A stretch of 64,000 nucleotides of DNA from Sphingomonas paeninsulae (GTDB lineage: Bacteria > Pseudomonadota > Alphaproteobacteria > Sphingomonadales > Sphingomonadaceae), in NCBI RefSeq assembly GCF_003660165.1, contig NZ_CP032829.1, positions 1,625,001 to 1,689,000 of the forward strand, in the 5' to 3' direction. Of this stretch, positions 11,105 to 20,901 are shown one piece after another; within the stretch, counting starts at the first letter, position 1; each line of letters begins with the position of its first letter. Under the pieces are notes generated by a model that made no database searches, was not told where the DNA came from, and saw only the letters and a program-made list of their open reading frames with translations. The position numbers were made by a program, and so were the translations under genes.

Positions 11105-12855
11105 TCAGTCGAGCCGCAGGCGGCGTTCGGAATAGCGATATAGGGGACGCCAAACGGTTCGGTTCAATACGGTCACGAATACCGACATGACGGCGACACC
11201 GAGTGCGACGCTGGCTGTGTCGCCTGCTGCTGTCGCCCGAGCGATGAACGAGCCGAGACCCGTCGCCTCCAGATGCTCGTTTCCCCAACTGACCGCTTCG
11301 GCGACGATGCTTGCATTCCATGACCCACCAGAGGCGGTCAGCGCGCCCGTGATATAATATGGAAAGATACCGGGTAGGGCGAGTTGCCGCCACCATTGCC
11401 AACCGCGCACATTGAAGATTCGTGCAGCTTCTTTGAGGTCGGTTGATATCGCGCTGGCACCCGCAATTACATTGAACAAAATATACCATTGGGTGCCCAG
11501 AATGATCAGTGGCGACAGCCATATGTTCGGGTCGAGGCGGAAGCGAATGATCATCACGACGGCGAACGGAAATAACACGTTCGCCGGAAAAGCGGCTAGG
11601 AACTGTGCGATTGGCTGGAGCCGTTCGGCCCATATCGGTCGCAGGCCGATCCATACCCCGATCGGTACCCATATGAGGCTCGCGATGATGATCATCACGA
11701 CGACCCGCAGCAGCGTTACCAACGCAAATCCGGTGACCGTCCCGACATCGCTCCAGCTAAGCGATTCGCTGACAAACCGACCAAGGATGAAAACTGCCCA
11801 GCCAACGGCTGCAGAGATCAGCATGAGCCACAGTCCATCGATGAAACGGTTGGCTTCGCGTCCAAGTCGCAGCACAGGGGGCGCGGAGGTGTCCAATCGA
11901 TGCGAGCGAGCATTGTAAATGGCCACGCGAGCGACTTGCTGGCTGCGCGCAGCCAGCGCGTCCGCCGAATGAGGTCATAAACCCACGACCGTGGAGCGTC
12001 CTGTGACTTGGTTTGTTCGAAACGGAATTTGTCTGCCCATGCGACGATGGGGCGAAACATCAACTGATCGTACAGCAGAATGACGACGGCCATCGCACCG
12101 ACGCCGATCGCGACGGCCTGCAGATCCTGCCCCGCAATGGCAAGCGCGAGCCAGGACCCAATTCCTGGCAGTGTCACAGTGGTATTGCCGACGGTAATCG
12201 CTTCTGAAGCGACGACGAAAAACCACGCGCCCGACATCGACATCATCATGTTCCAGACGAGGCCTGGCGTCGCGAACGGCAGATCAAGCCGCACAAATCT
12301 GCGCCACGCTGAAAAGCCGAACTGGCGGCTGACTTCGTCAAGGTCGCCGGGGACCGACCGTAGCGACTGATAGAAACTGAACGCCATGTTCCACGCTTGA
12401 GCGGTGAAAACCGCAAAGATGCTGGCCAACTCGACACCAAGCTGGCGACCGGGGAAGAGGTTCATGAAGAACGTGACAGTGAAGGTCAGGAACCCGAGCA
12501 CCGGCACCGACTGTAGAATGTCGAGCGCAGGCACGATGATCATCTCGGCTTTACGGTTCTTTGCAGCTAACGTTGCAAACACAAACGTAAATACGAGCGA
12601 TGCGCCAAGCGCGGCAAACATGCGCAGTGTCGTTCGCAGCGCATATTCCGGCAGCCGGCCAACATCGAGTGTGACCGGTGTGGTCTTGAGCGCGGCCAGC
12701 GGTTGACCGATTTCGCCAGCTCCGTGAACTATAAGGACGGCAATAGCGGCGAGTAAAAGAAAGGTAACGAGGTCTGCCCAAGAGGGTGCCGACCTGACCC
12801 GAAGAAAGCGGGTGATGGGCCACCCACGCGCAACCGTTGCAGGAAAAATCGCCAT
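11105..12855 (-). pseudogene. ABC transporter permease with two permease domains, split by one frameshift
   Basis: Two overlapping ORFs carry the two halves of what is normally one inner-membrane protein of about 580 residues with two BPD_transp_1 domains. The first (12855 to about 11880) holds the N-terminal permease domain, with its coupling motif near EVSRQFGFSAWRRFVRLDLP. The second (to 11105) holds the C-terminal domain, with coupling motif EAARIFNVRGWQWWRQLALP. The break falls in a run of five C on the coding strand (11877-11881). Adding one C joins the frames as PPRPPVLRLG through the linker. It may be a sequencing undercall, a real mutation, or two coupled subunits. It pairs with the ATPase that follows. 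Confidence 0.75.
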
Positions 12856-13142
12856 CTTTCTACCTCTGGTCGGTCGTACGAGCCACCACGATGCCTGATG
12901 ATCGGGGCCGGGATGGAAGCAGGCGCGAATGCTTGGCTGATTAGGTTGCTGGACGTGGAGAAAGAGGGTTTTACTATCTCCCGCTACGAGGATAGCGTTA
13001 AGCGCCGCTGAACTTGATGAGCATGTCTGTCAAGCGTTCGCTGGCTGGGTTGCAGCGATTTTAGCGCTTCTTGCTCTCGGCGTCAGCAACCCTGGGTTAA
13101 GGCGCATGATTGGAGGATTGTATCCACAAGGAGACGACGATC

Positions 13143-14648
13143 GTGCGATCGGTGACGACCCCCTTTCTTTTTGCTGCAACTTTACTCGGCACAGCGATGC
13201 CAGTTGCGCCCGCATCGGCTCATCGACCGGCATCGGAGAGCATGGCTTGGTCGAACCGACTGACATGGGGCGTGTCCTCGAACTGGTCTGCAAGTGATGA
13301 CCATGGGCTTGTGAATCAGCCTAGCGCCAACGACACGCTACCGCCGGCAGCGCTCCAACAAATCGCGCGGATGCGTATATCGAATGAGCCGATGGCGGCG
13401 CTGGTAGTTGAAGAGGATGCGCAAAACCGGGCGGCCAATGCCATTGGCGATCCGGATCAAAAAAAGGCGGCAAAGCAGGCATTTCAGCAGTCGATGAATA
13501 CGCTTGCCAATGAAGCGGCGACTCGGTCGATTTTGCGCGACTTGTATGCGTCCGACCAGCTTCGTGAACAACTCACATGGTTTTGGTTCAATCATTTTAA
13601 TGTTCAGGCTCAAAAGCGGGATATTCGCGCCATGGTCGGTGACTATGAGGATCAGGCGATTCGTGCCCACGCCCTTGGCAAATTTCGTGATCTTCTGGAG
13701 GCAACGCTCCGGCATCCGGCCATGCTGCGCTATCTCGACAATGACCAGAATGCAGCTGGCCATATCAACGAGAATTACGCGCGCGAACTTATGGAACTGC
13801 ATTCCATGGGCGTGGGGTCCGGCTACAGTCAGAAAGATGTTCAGGAACTTGCACGGATTCTGACCGGAGTAGGAGTCGATCTGAAGCCAGAATCACCTAA
13901 ACTAAAACCACAATGGCAACCGCTTTTCATCCGCGCTGGCCTATTCGAATTTAATCCGGCACGTCACGATTTCGGCGACAAGCAATTTCTCGGGCATGAA
14001 ATCAAAGGGTCCGGGTATCGGGAAGTCGAACAGGCGCTCGATCTTATCGCACGATCGCCCGCAACCGCTCACCATGTATCAGAGCAACTGGCGACATATT
14101 TCATGGGCGATGCGCCACCTCCAGCAGTGATCGATCGTATGACATCTGCGTGGCGCAGCAGCGATGGGAATATTCCCCAAGTGCTGGGTGTGATGTTTCG
14201 GTCGCCGGAGTTCACAGCGTCGCTTGGTCATGTGTTCAAGGACCCGATCCACTACGTCACGTCCGCCGTTCGAATGGCGTATGGAGATCGCGTCATCCTG
14301 AATTCGCAGCCGATCATCAATTGGATGCAACGGATGGGCGAAGGACTCTACGCCCACGAAACACCCGACGGATATTCGCTCGCATCCGCAGCCTGGACAG
14401 GGCCTGGACAGATGTCTGTCCGCTTTGAGATTGCCCGACAGGTCGGTGCTGGCTCATCGGGGCTGTTCAAGTCATCGGAGCCGGGCGCCGTCGATCAGCC
14501 AGCATTTCCGCAGCTTCAGAACGCTCTTTATTATGCCGGTATTGCAGACACTTTGCGACTGCCGACCAAGGCTGTTCTCGCACAATCGACTTCCCCACAG
14601 GAATGGAACGCGCTGTTTCTGTCATCCCCTGATTTCATGCGTCGCTGA
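13143..14648 (+). CDS. DUF1800 family secreted protein
   Basis: 501 residues from a GTG at 13143, nine bases after the Shine-Dalgarno AAGGAG; an upstream in-frame start at 13110 would place 11 charged residues before the signal peptide. Residues 1-25 are an export signal ending in APASA. The body follows the DUF1800 pattern: NRLTWG near the start, then LTWFWFNHFNVQ, MLRYLDN, INENYARELMELHSMGV, YSQKDVQELARILTG and HDFGDKQFLG. The biochemical role of the family is not established. Its usual partner, a DUF1501 protein, follows 15 bases later. Confidence 0.85.
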   Translation: MRSVTTPFLFAATLLGTAMPVAPASAHRPASESMAWSNRLTWGVSSNWSASDDHGLVNQPSANDTLPPAALQQIARMRISNEPMAALVVEEDAQNRAANAIGDPDQKKAAKQAFQQSMNTLANEAATRSILRDLYASDQLREQLTWFWFNHFNVQAQKRDIRAMVGDYEDQAIRAHALGKFRDLLEATLRHPAMLRYLDNDQNAAGHINENYARELMELHSMGVGSGYSQKDVQELARILTGVGVDLKPESPKLKPQWQPLFIRAGLFEFNPARHDFGDKQFLGHEIKGSGYREVEQALDLIARSPATAHHVSEQLATYFMGDAPPPAVIDRMTSAWRSSDGNIPQVLGVMFRSPEFTASLGHVFKDPIHYVTSAVRMAYGDRVILNSQPIINWMQRMGEGLYAHETPDGYSLASAAWTGPGQMSVRFEIARQVGAGSSGLFKSSEPGAVDQPAFPQLQNALYYAGIADTLRLPTKAVLAQSTSPQEWNALFLSSPDFMRR

Positions 14649-14663
14649 CTTCGGAGATCAATC

Positions 14664-15877
14664 ATGCACATCAGCCGTCGTGACATATTGAAAGCCACCG
14701 CCTTAACCGCGCCGCTTATCATTGCCGGACGCGCCTTTGCTGTGCCCGCGGCTAAAAGCCGTTTGCTCGTCGTGTTCCTTCGCGGCGCCTATGATGCGGC
14801 CGACATCATCGCTCCGACCGGTAGCGACTTCTACCATGAAGCTCGGCCTACCATTGGGCTTGGGCGGCCTGATGCGGCAGATCCCAATGCACCGCTGCCG
14901 CTGGACGCAGACTGGAGTTTGCACCCTGCACTTCGAGAATCGATCTATCCATTATGGGCGAAGCGCCAGATTGCGTTCGTGCCGTTCGCCGGCACTGACG
15001 ATATGAGCCGTAGCCATTTTGAAACACAGGATACCATCGAACTGGGCCAGCCCATCGGCGGCCACCGCGATTATGGCTCAGGCTTCATGGCCCGTCTTGT
15101 CGGGATCCTCGGTCATGGTGCGCCAATATCGTTCACCGATCAGGTGCCACTTTGTTTTCGCGGGGGACCATCCATTCCAAACGTCGCCCTGAACTCTGTC
15201 GGGAGCAAGCCTGCGATTGACCAGCGTAACGCCGGCCTGATCCGGTCGATGTATCGTGGCGACCGCATCGGCAAGATCGATCTGGGCAATTCGGTCGATG
15301 AAGGGTTTCAGGTTCGTGAGACAGTTTTCAAAACCATCGACGATGAAATGAAAGAAGCCGGGCGTGGCGCAGTCAGCACCAAGGGGTTTGAACTATCGGC
15401 GCGTCGGATTGGTCGGCTCATGCGCGACCAGTTTAGCCTTGCGTTCGTTGATGTGGGCGGCTGGGACACCCACGTCAATCAGGGGGAGGGCAGGGCTACC
15501 TTGCTAATCGGATCGGCGAACTTGGCCGAGGGTTGGTCGGCTATGCCGACGAGATCGGTCCCGATGCCTGGCAGAATACGACCGTCGTGGTCATCTCCGA
15601 ATTTGGCCGTACTTTTCACGAGAATGGCGACAAGGGCACGGACCACGGCCACGGAAGTATCTATTGGGTGATGGGCGGCGGTGTGTGCGGCGGCAGGATG
15701 GTTGGGCCGCAGATTAAACTATCTCGATCGACGCTCAACCAGGGCCGGGATTTGCCGGTCTTGACCGATTATCGCGCTCTCCTCGGTGGAATAGTCGCGC
15801 GTCAATATGGTATCAGTAATGATCGTTTGACGACGGTGTTCCCCAAAGCAGCGCCTGTCGATCTGGGACTGATCTGA
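14664..15877 (+). pseudogene. DUF1501 family Tat-exported protein, one frameshift
   Basis: The first ORF (to 15671) begins with a twin-arginine signal (SRRDIL, then TAPLIIAGRAFA). It runs through the sulfatase-like DUF1501 fold: LLVVFLRGAYDA, SHFETQD and FVDVGGWDTHVNQ. The C-terminal part (VVISEFGRTFHENGDKGTDHGHG, YWVMGGGV) is in the next frame. The shift falls in the run of five G at 15482-15486. One extra G restores HVNQGGGQGYLANRIGELG, which fits the family. The restored protein would be about 404 residues. It forms a pair with the preceding DUF1800 gene. A sequencing undercall is as likely as true inactivation. Confidence 0.82.
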
Positions 15878-16024
15878 GACGCCGTGTTGACGAATTTTAC
15901 GTTTGATCCTAGCGGATGGCCGGGAGCTGCCAACTAGCTGTGGGCGTTGTTATACAACCGTCACTTTAGTCACCTAACTATCGCGGAAATCGGTTGTCGC
16001 AGTTCTCGTTAAAAGTTGCAGATA

Positions 16025-17380
16025 ATGAACTTTCATCGCTTCAGCTGGAAAGTTGCACTGGTGTGCATAGCGTTCAGTCCGTTGACGTTTGCCGATATCG
16101 CGCACGCCGACGGTACCCCGACTGCTGATGTCAAAACGGCCGAAGACGGGCCGTTTGCCGTGCATGGACAGGCAACTTTCGTAATTCAGGGGGCACCGGG
16201 TTTTCCGTCGCCTTACGAGGGGCCGAACAGCCTGACCCCACATCAGCGTAAGGAAACCATCGACGCAACGTTGTACTTGGGTGCGCGGCTATGGAACGGC
16301 GCTGAAATTTGGGCGAACCCGGAGATCGATCAAGGCTTTGGCTTATCCAATACGCTCGGCGCGGCGGGTTTTCCGAGTGCCGAGGCGTATAAAATCGGTA
16401 AGAAGGCTCCCTATTTCCGCCTTCAGCGAGCGTTCGTCAGGCAAACAGTCGAGCTTGGCGGTGATCAGGAAAATGTCGAAGGTATCGCCAATCAATTCGG
16501 CGGTACCCGTGCATCCAACCATATCGTTTTGACCGTCGGAAAGTTCGCCGTCGGTGACGTGTTCGACACCAATCGTTATGCTCATGATCCGCGCGGCGAC
16601 TTTCTAAATTGGGCGGTCGTCGATGCCGGGACGTTCGACTATGCTGCCGACGCCTGGGGTTACAGTAGTGGTGTCGCGGCCGAATGGACTCAGAGCGCGT
16701 GGACGTTTCGGGTGGGCGTATTCAACTTGTCCAAAGTTCCGAACGGAGAGGCGCTTGAAACCGGATTTAGCCAGCGCCAGATCGATGGCGAGGTCGAACA
16801 TTGTCACAAGATCGCCGGTCGGGATGGCGCGGTACGCGTTACCGTTTTCCGTAATAGCGGTCGGTTCGGTCGGTTCGATGATGCCTTGACCCTTGCGGCT
16901 CAAACCAACTCGATCCCCGATACAGCTTTGGTCAGAAGCCGAAAATCACGCGCCGGCGTTCATCTAAACGTCGAACAGGCGATCAGTGATGATGTCGGCT
17001 TGTTCCTGCGTGCTGGCTATGCGGACGGCTCAGTGGAACCATATGATTTCACCGATATCGACCGTACGATCGAAGCGGGTGCGGCAATCACCGGCAAAGG
17101 ATGGGGTCGCGAAACCGACACAATCGGAATTGCTGCCGTCGTCAATGGCATATCTGACGCGCATAAGCGCTATCTCGCGGCTGGTGGCATTGGCCTGCTC
17201 GTCGGCGACGGATTATTGCCCAACCCCGGCACCGAACAGATTGTTGAAATCTATTATCGCTGGAAGCCGGTGAAGCTGGCTGACTTTACTCTCGACTATC
17301 AACATATCGCGAATCCCGGTTACAATCGTGATCGTGGCCCAGTCAATATCTTCGCTGTTCGTGTTCATGGCCAGTTCTGA
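16025..17380 (+). CDS. OprB-family carbohydrate-selective porin
   Basis: 451 residues from the ATG at 16025; an in-frame TTG nine bases earlier is less likely. It has a signal peptide, then alternating beta strands typical of an outer-membrane barrel and ends in a C-terminal Phe (VRVHGQF). The OprB-like features include the HGQATFVIQG opening, a GAEIWANPEIDQGFGL stretch, the TVGKFAVGDVFDTN strand and the YNRDRGPVNIFAVR ending. Family members carry sugars passively across the outer membrane. It follows the DUF1800/DUF1501 pair in the same direction after about 150 bases. Confidence 0.85.
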   Translation: MNFHRFSWKVALVCIAFSPLTFADIAHADGTPTADVKTAEDGPFAVHGQATFVIQGAPGFPSPYEGPNSLTPHQRKETIDATLYLGARLWNGAEIWANPEIDQGFGLSNTLGAAGFPSAEAYKIGKKAPYFRLQRAFVRQTVELGGDQENVEGIANQFGGTRASNHIVLTVGKFAVGDVFDTNRYAHDPRGDFLNWAVVDAGTFDYAADAWGYSSGVAAEWTQSAWTFRVGVFNLSKVPNGEALETGFSQRQIDGEVEHCHKIAGRDGAVRVTVFRNSGRFGRFDDALTLAAQTNSIPDTALVRSRKSRAGVHLNVEQAISDDVGLFLRAGYADGSVEPYDFTDIDRTIEAGAAITGKGWGRETDTIGIAAVVNGISDAHKRYLAAGGIGLLVGDGLLPNPGTEQIVEIYYRWKPVKLADFTLDYQHIANPGYNRDRGPVNIFAVRVHGQF

Positions 17381-17514
17381 GAGGCCCGCATGACTGAACG
17401 TGGCTGGCCTGACGAGATATCCCGTCGACAGGTTTGGACGTCAAAATGTCCTGGGCCTTCGCAAACCCACGCGCACGCGATACGGCACCTGACGGTCTGA
17501 GTTTTCCGGGGGGA

Positions 17515-18459
17515 ATGAAATTGCGGCGATATGTACTGGCAGCTTTGGCGTTGCTCGCTTCCGTTCCGGCGCAGGCTGCGGGCGACACCGTTGCGCTCAC
17601 GTTTGACGATCTTCCGATCATGACTCTGCTTCATGCGCAATCATATGCCGATTACACAAACAAGATTCTGTTGCGTGGACTGCGGCGGCATCATCTTCCA
17701 GCGATCGGTTTCGTCAACGAAGGGAAGTTCGATGACCTCGAACGAGCAGCCCAGATCGACATTTTGCGTCAGTGGCTCGATGCCGGGATGAACCTTGGCA
17801 ATCACACCTTTTCCCATGAATCGCCGAACAAGCTCCTTGCTGACGGCTATATTCGGGATATTGCGCGCGGCGAACAGGTAACGCGACCGATGCTTGCCGC
17901 TCGTCATCGCGACTTGCGCTGGTTTCGTCATCCTTATCTAGAAACCGGTATGCCGCTCGCGACCAAGCTGAAGATCAATAATTGGCTGGCTGCACACGGC
18001 TATCGGATTGCGCCAGTGACGATGGAGAACTCTGACTGGCTGTTTTCAGAACCCTATGACGATGCCATTGCCCGTCACGACAAAGCACGCATCCGACGCA
18101 TTAAAGCATCTTATCTGGCCTATACGGCAAAGATTGTCCCCTGGTATCAAAGGGCCGGTCATCAGTTGCTGGGTCGGGATATGTCGTTTGTCATGCTTCT
18201 GCACGACACGCGCCTCAATGCCGATTGCATTGATGATCTCGCTGCGCTGTTCAAGAAGAACCGGCTGCGACCCGTCACGCTCGAAAAAGCCATGAGCGAC
18301 CCCGCTTACAGGATCGTCGATCCGTATGTCGGTGCTGACGGTATCGAGTGGTTGGAGCGGTGGTCGCAGCAATTACACAAAGAACTGCCATGGGACAGCT
18401 TCATGGACCCCCCCGCAGAGATCGATGCGGAATATACCCGAATTGACCACGATCGGTGA
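17515..18459 (+). CDS. Secreted polysaccharide deacetylase (NodB-type, CE4 family)
   Basis: 314 residues from the ATG at 17515, chosen because it gives a clean signal peptide (MKLRRYVLAALALLASVPAQA); the frame is open upstream to 17434. Catalytic motif 1 is TFDD (residues 29-32). The metal-binding HxxxH follows at His97 and His101 (NHTFSH), and a later RHPYLETG matches motif 3 (RxPY). The enzymes remove N- or O-acetyl groups from cell-surface or environmental polysaccharides. Secretion to the periplasm is predicted. It lies downstream of the OprB porin and may share its transcript. Confidence 0.85.
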   Translation: MKLRRYVLAALALLASVPAQAAGDTVALTFDDLPIMTLLHAQSYADYTNKILLRGLRRHHLPAIGFVNEGKFDDLERAAQIDILRQWLDAGMNLGNHTFSHESPNKLLADGYIRDIARGEQVTRPMLAARHRDLRWFRHPYLETGMPLATKLKINNWLAAHGYRIAPVTMENSDWLFSEPYDDAIARHDKARIRRIKASYLAYTAKIVPWYQRAGHQLLGRDMSFVMLLHDTRLNADCIDDLAALFKKNRLRPVTLEKAMSDPAYRIVDPYVGADGIEWLERWSQQLHKELPWDSFMDPPAEIDAEYTRIDHDR

Positions 18460-18480
18460 TACAGGCAACCATGAATGGGA

Positions 18481-18501
18481 GGTCGCTCTTGCTTCGCGAC
18501 C
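18481..18501. terminator. Small hairpin between convergent genes
   Basis: GGTCGC and GCGACC pair across a nine-base loop, 22 bases after the deacetylase stop. There is no T-run; it may mark transcript ends for the two convergent genes here. Confidence 0.25.
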
Positions 18502-18570
18502 AGTCCTCGATACCCTTAGTTGAACATCCCTGCGCGAGACAGGCCCGCCGGGCCGCCTGCGCCACACGCC

Positions 18571-19557
18571 TCAGCTTTCCTGAATTGCGGAAAGTTTCCA
18601 CACGCCGCTGCCATCGCGGAAGAATGTCCATAACTCGTTCGTCTCGGTTGCCGTGCTGGCCGAACCGGCGACGATCGTTCCTGTAGTGCGGTCGCGCATC
18701 AAATCTATGCCTTTGTAGTGAAGGGCGATCGTTGCGTAGTCGCCGCTTGCTTCTTCCCATGCTTCCACGACTTCCGCGTCGAGTAGTCGCGTGCCGCTCA
18801 CCTCGTTCCGCCTATTCTGGGTCGCGTTTTCGCTCAGTTCCTCGGCGAGATATGACATGATCTCAGGCGTGGTCAGCTCGCGCAAACGACCATAATCCTC
18901 ACGCCCGAATGCATCCTGCACGTTGATGAGCAACTGTTCGAACATGTTTTGATCGGTCTGGGTCAATGCGATATCGACGCTCTCCTGAACGGGCGGTAGC
19001 GATTGGGGTTGTTGCGCGCCTGCCCATGGGCCAGCGTTTGGCGCGGCTTGAAATGCACTCTGTCCTGAATAACCCGGCTCCGATTGCGGGCCAGAGACTG
19101 CGCGCCGGCGACGGAAGAAGCCGATCGCCATCCAAACCAGCCATCCAAGGACGGCTATCTGGATCAATGAGATCAGGAATCCTCCACCACTGCCGCCACC
19201 CGCACCCCAGCCGCCGCCATTGCCCATGAAATGCCCGATCAGCCCTCCCGCGACCAATCCGCCGATAAGGCCGCCACCGAAGCCGCCAAAACGACTACGT
19301 GGCGCAGCGGACGATTGTGCGCCAGCACTGGGATTATAGGCGTTACGGTCGGTGGCTGCAGAGCGCGGCGTCATCGATCGCTGAATGGGCGGGACATAAG
19401 CACTCGATCCATTGGTCGGCCGTGGGGCGTCGTAAGTGCGAGATCCCCGGCTGCCAAAGCTTCCGCCGCGACGTGCGTCGGCTGGTGTCGCGGCCAGACT
19501 GGCAAGCAGAAGGGGCGCGGTAATCAGGGTAGCAATGCGGACCGAACGTTGTTTCAA
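18571..19557 (-). CDS. Tim44-like domain membrane protein
   Basis: 328 residues. It has a signal peptide or signal anchor, then a long low-complexity Arg/Ser/Gly/Pro region (about residues 30-95) and a glycine-rich segment resembling a membrane-inserted hairpin (GGLIGGLVAGGLIGHFMG). A clear transmembrane helix follows (LISLIQIAVLGWLVWMAIGFF), with a basic RRRR stop. From about residue 195 to the end is the Tim44-like (NTF2-like fold) domain, closing with ELWTFFRDGSGVWKLSAIQ. Bacterial Tim44-like proteins are poorly understood; a role at the membrane is likely and no more can be said. The gene is convergent with the deacetylase. Confidence 0.85.
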   Translation of the reverse strand: MKQRSVRIATLITAPLLLASLAATPADARRGGSFGSRGSRTYDAPRPTNGSSAYVPPIQRSMTPRSAATDRNAYNPSAGAQSSAAPRSRFGGFGGGLIGGLVAGGLIGHFMGNGGGWGAGGGSGGGFLISLIQIAVLGWLVWMAIGFFRRRRAVSGPQSEPGYSGQSAFQAAPNAGPWAGAQQPQSLPPVQESVDIALTQTDQNMFEQLLINVQDAFGREDYGRLRELTTPEIMSYLAEELSENATQNRRNEVSGTRLLDAEVVEAWEEASGDYATIALHYKGIDLMRDRTTGTIVAGSASTATETNELWTFFRDGSGVWKLSAIQES

Positions 19558-19615
19558 CGGGTGTCTCCTTGGACCGCTCAGATAGGGATCATGTGAACGC
19601 CTGCCAATGCCGTGG

Positions 19616-20176
19616 CTATTTTACCCGAGACCTCAATTGCTCAAGATCCTGGTGTGTATTGATATTGTAGAAGGCCACCGGAAGATCGACCGCAACGGCG
19701 TTCGATGTGATGATCCAGCCCCGCAAGGACCGGTTGTTGTCTGCGGCGAGATGTCGATCCAGATGGCTTGCGAGGGTCGCGGGCCACAACCCCAGTAGAT
19801 GCTGTCCGTTGACGACCGTTGCTCGCGTATTGCCTTCGGAGGCTGCGGCGAGCCAAGTAACGAGTTGGTCGGGCAGTGGGAGCACGTCGGCGGGGACCGA
19901 AAGGACTGCATCGTAACCGTTGAGGTTCGCGTGATGAAGTGCAGTGCAGAGGCCACCCAAAGGGCCGAGGTTGGGGACCGGGCGGTCGTTGAGTGTTTCG
20001 AACCCCGGTAACGCGCGGCCGCAGACAACGGTCGCGTCGACCTGGGCGCGGATTCCCTCCGCTACGATATCGATGAGGCGTCGACCGTCATAAACTGCCA
20101 TGGCCTTGTCACTGCCGAAGCGGCGGGACTGGCCGCCGGCGATGATGGCGCCGAGTATCTTCATGTTGACCATCAT
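19616..20176 (-). CDS. mobA: Molybdenum cofactor guanylyltransferase
   Basis: 186 residues; a second ATG at 20164 (MKILGAI) is an equally good start. The nucleotidyltransferase signature ILGAIIAGGQSRRFGSDKA is at the N-terminus. It is followed by PNLGPLGGLCTALHHA and the metal-binding VLSVPADVLPLP. MobA attaches GMP to molybdopterin to give the bis-MGD form used by enzymes of the DMSO-reductase family. A likely client, the FdhF/YdeP-type enzyme, and its sulfurase FdhD are encoded 16-19 kb away in this window. Confidence 0.9.
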   Translation of the reverse strand: MMVNMKILGAIIAGGQSRRFGSDKAMAVYDGRRLIDIVAEGIRAQVDATVVCGRALPGFETLNDRPVPNLGPLGGLCTALHHANLNGYDAVLSVPADVLPLPDQLVTWLAAASEGNTRATVVNGQHLLGLWPATLASHLDRHLAADNNRSLRGWIITSNAVAVDLPVAFYNINTHQDLEQLRSRVK

Positions 20177-20225
20177 GTCCGCCCACGAGATTTTAGCAAT
20201 GCGGTGAACCGAGTTGGCCCACTAA

Positions 20226-20252
20226 ATTATATGTTGCACTGCACCATATAAT
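20226..20252. promoter_or_regulatory. 27-bp dyad, probable operator
   Basis: The left arm ATTATATGTTGCA and the right arm TGCACCATATAAT are inverted copies around a central C, with 12 of 13 positions paired. It lies in the AT-rich spacer between divergently transcribed mobA and the 183-residue gene. The symmetry and position suggest a binding site for a dimeric repressor. I do not recognise the motif. Confidence 0.55.
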
Positions 20253-20349
20253 ATGATGCCATGTATTTTAATCATTGCGTTAAGCTCTCGCTAACCATCG
20301 AGGAGCATTCTGCGATGAGAGTTGGTCATGTTTTCAAAGGGGCAGTCTG

Positions 20350-20901
20350 ATGAGTGCACGGGCAAAATATGCGGACGGCGCGTTGACGCTTTCCGAAATT
20401 CGCGAGTTTGCAGCTTTTAACAGCGGCACGCAGCGATACATCCGCCGCTCTCTCGATATTGGTCTGGGGCGGGGTGATCCGCTCGGTATGTGGTCGCGCG
20501 ACGTTGTTGAATCAGCCAGCATCCGGGCGCAGTCGCGGGTTTATTCGCGGCTGGATAATATCCGCGCGGTTGTTCCCGATGATAGTGGCCTCGACCGGAT
20601 TGAACCGTTCATGGCGCCATTGGTTACGATGACGGCGTTCGATCTGGGACAGGGACGGCTCGACAGTTTTGGAGCCTATCGGTTCCTTTATGAGCGGCTG
20701 ATCGGGGCGAGCGCGCGTCCATGGTTGCCGGGGGCTTTCTGTGCCGCGGCGTCAATGCCGCACCTTCACCCGGAACTGCGGCGAACGCTGTTGCAGTCGA
20801 TCAGCGAAGCGGCCGCAACGGCTCCCGGTTGGTCGAACCGTGAACCCGGCTTTTATCCCGAGTGGGTAGATAAGGTCGATGTAACGGCGCTTCCGAACTA
20901 A
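20350..20901 (+). CDS. Protein of unknown function
   Basis: 183 residues, start ATG at 20350. I do not recognise the family. No signal peptide or membrane helix is visible; it appears to be a soluble, mainly helical protein. The N-terminal half is rich in Arg and has the look of a helical bundle (IREFAAFNSGTQRYIRRSL). A conserved-looking block, WLPGAFCAAASMPHLHPELRRTLLQSI, lies near residues 118-145. Codon use and length resemble the neighbours, so it is probably a real gene. It is preceded by a strong dyad, and its stop overlaps that of the convergent Nudix gene. Confidence 0.65.
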   Translation: MSARAKYADGALTLSEIREFAAFNSGTQRYIRRSLDIGLGRGDPLGMWSRDVVESASIRAQSRVYSRLDNIRAVVPDDSGLDRIEPFMAPLVTMTAFDLGQGRLDSFGAYRFLYERLIGASARPWLPGAFCAAASMPHLHPELRRTLLQSISEAAATAPGWSNREPGFYPEWVDKVDVTALPN

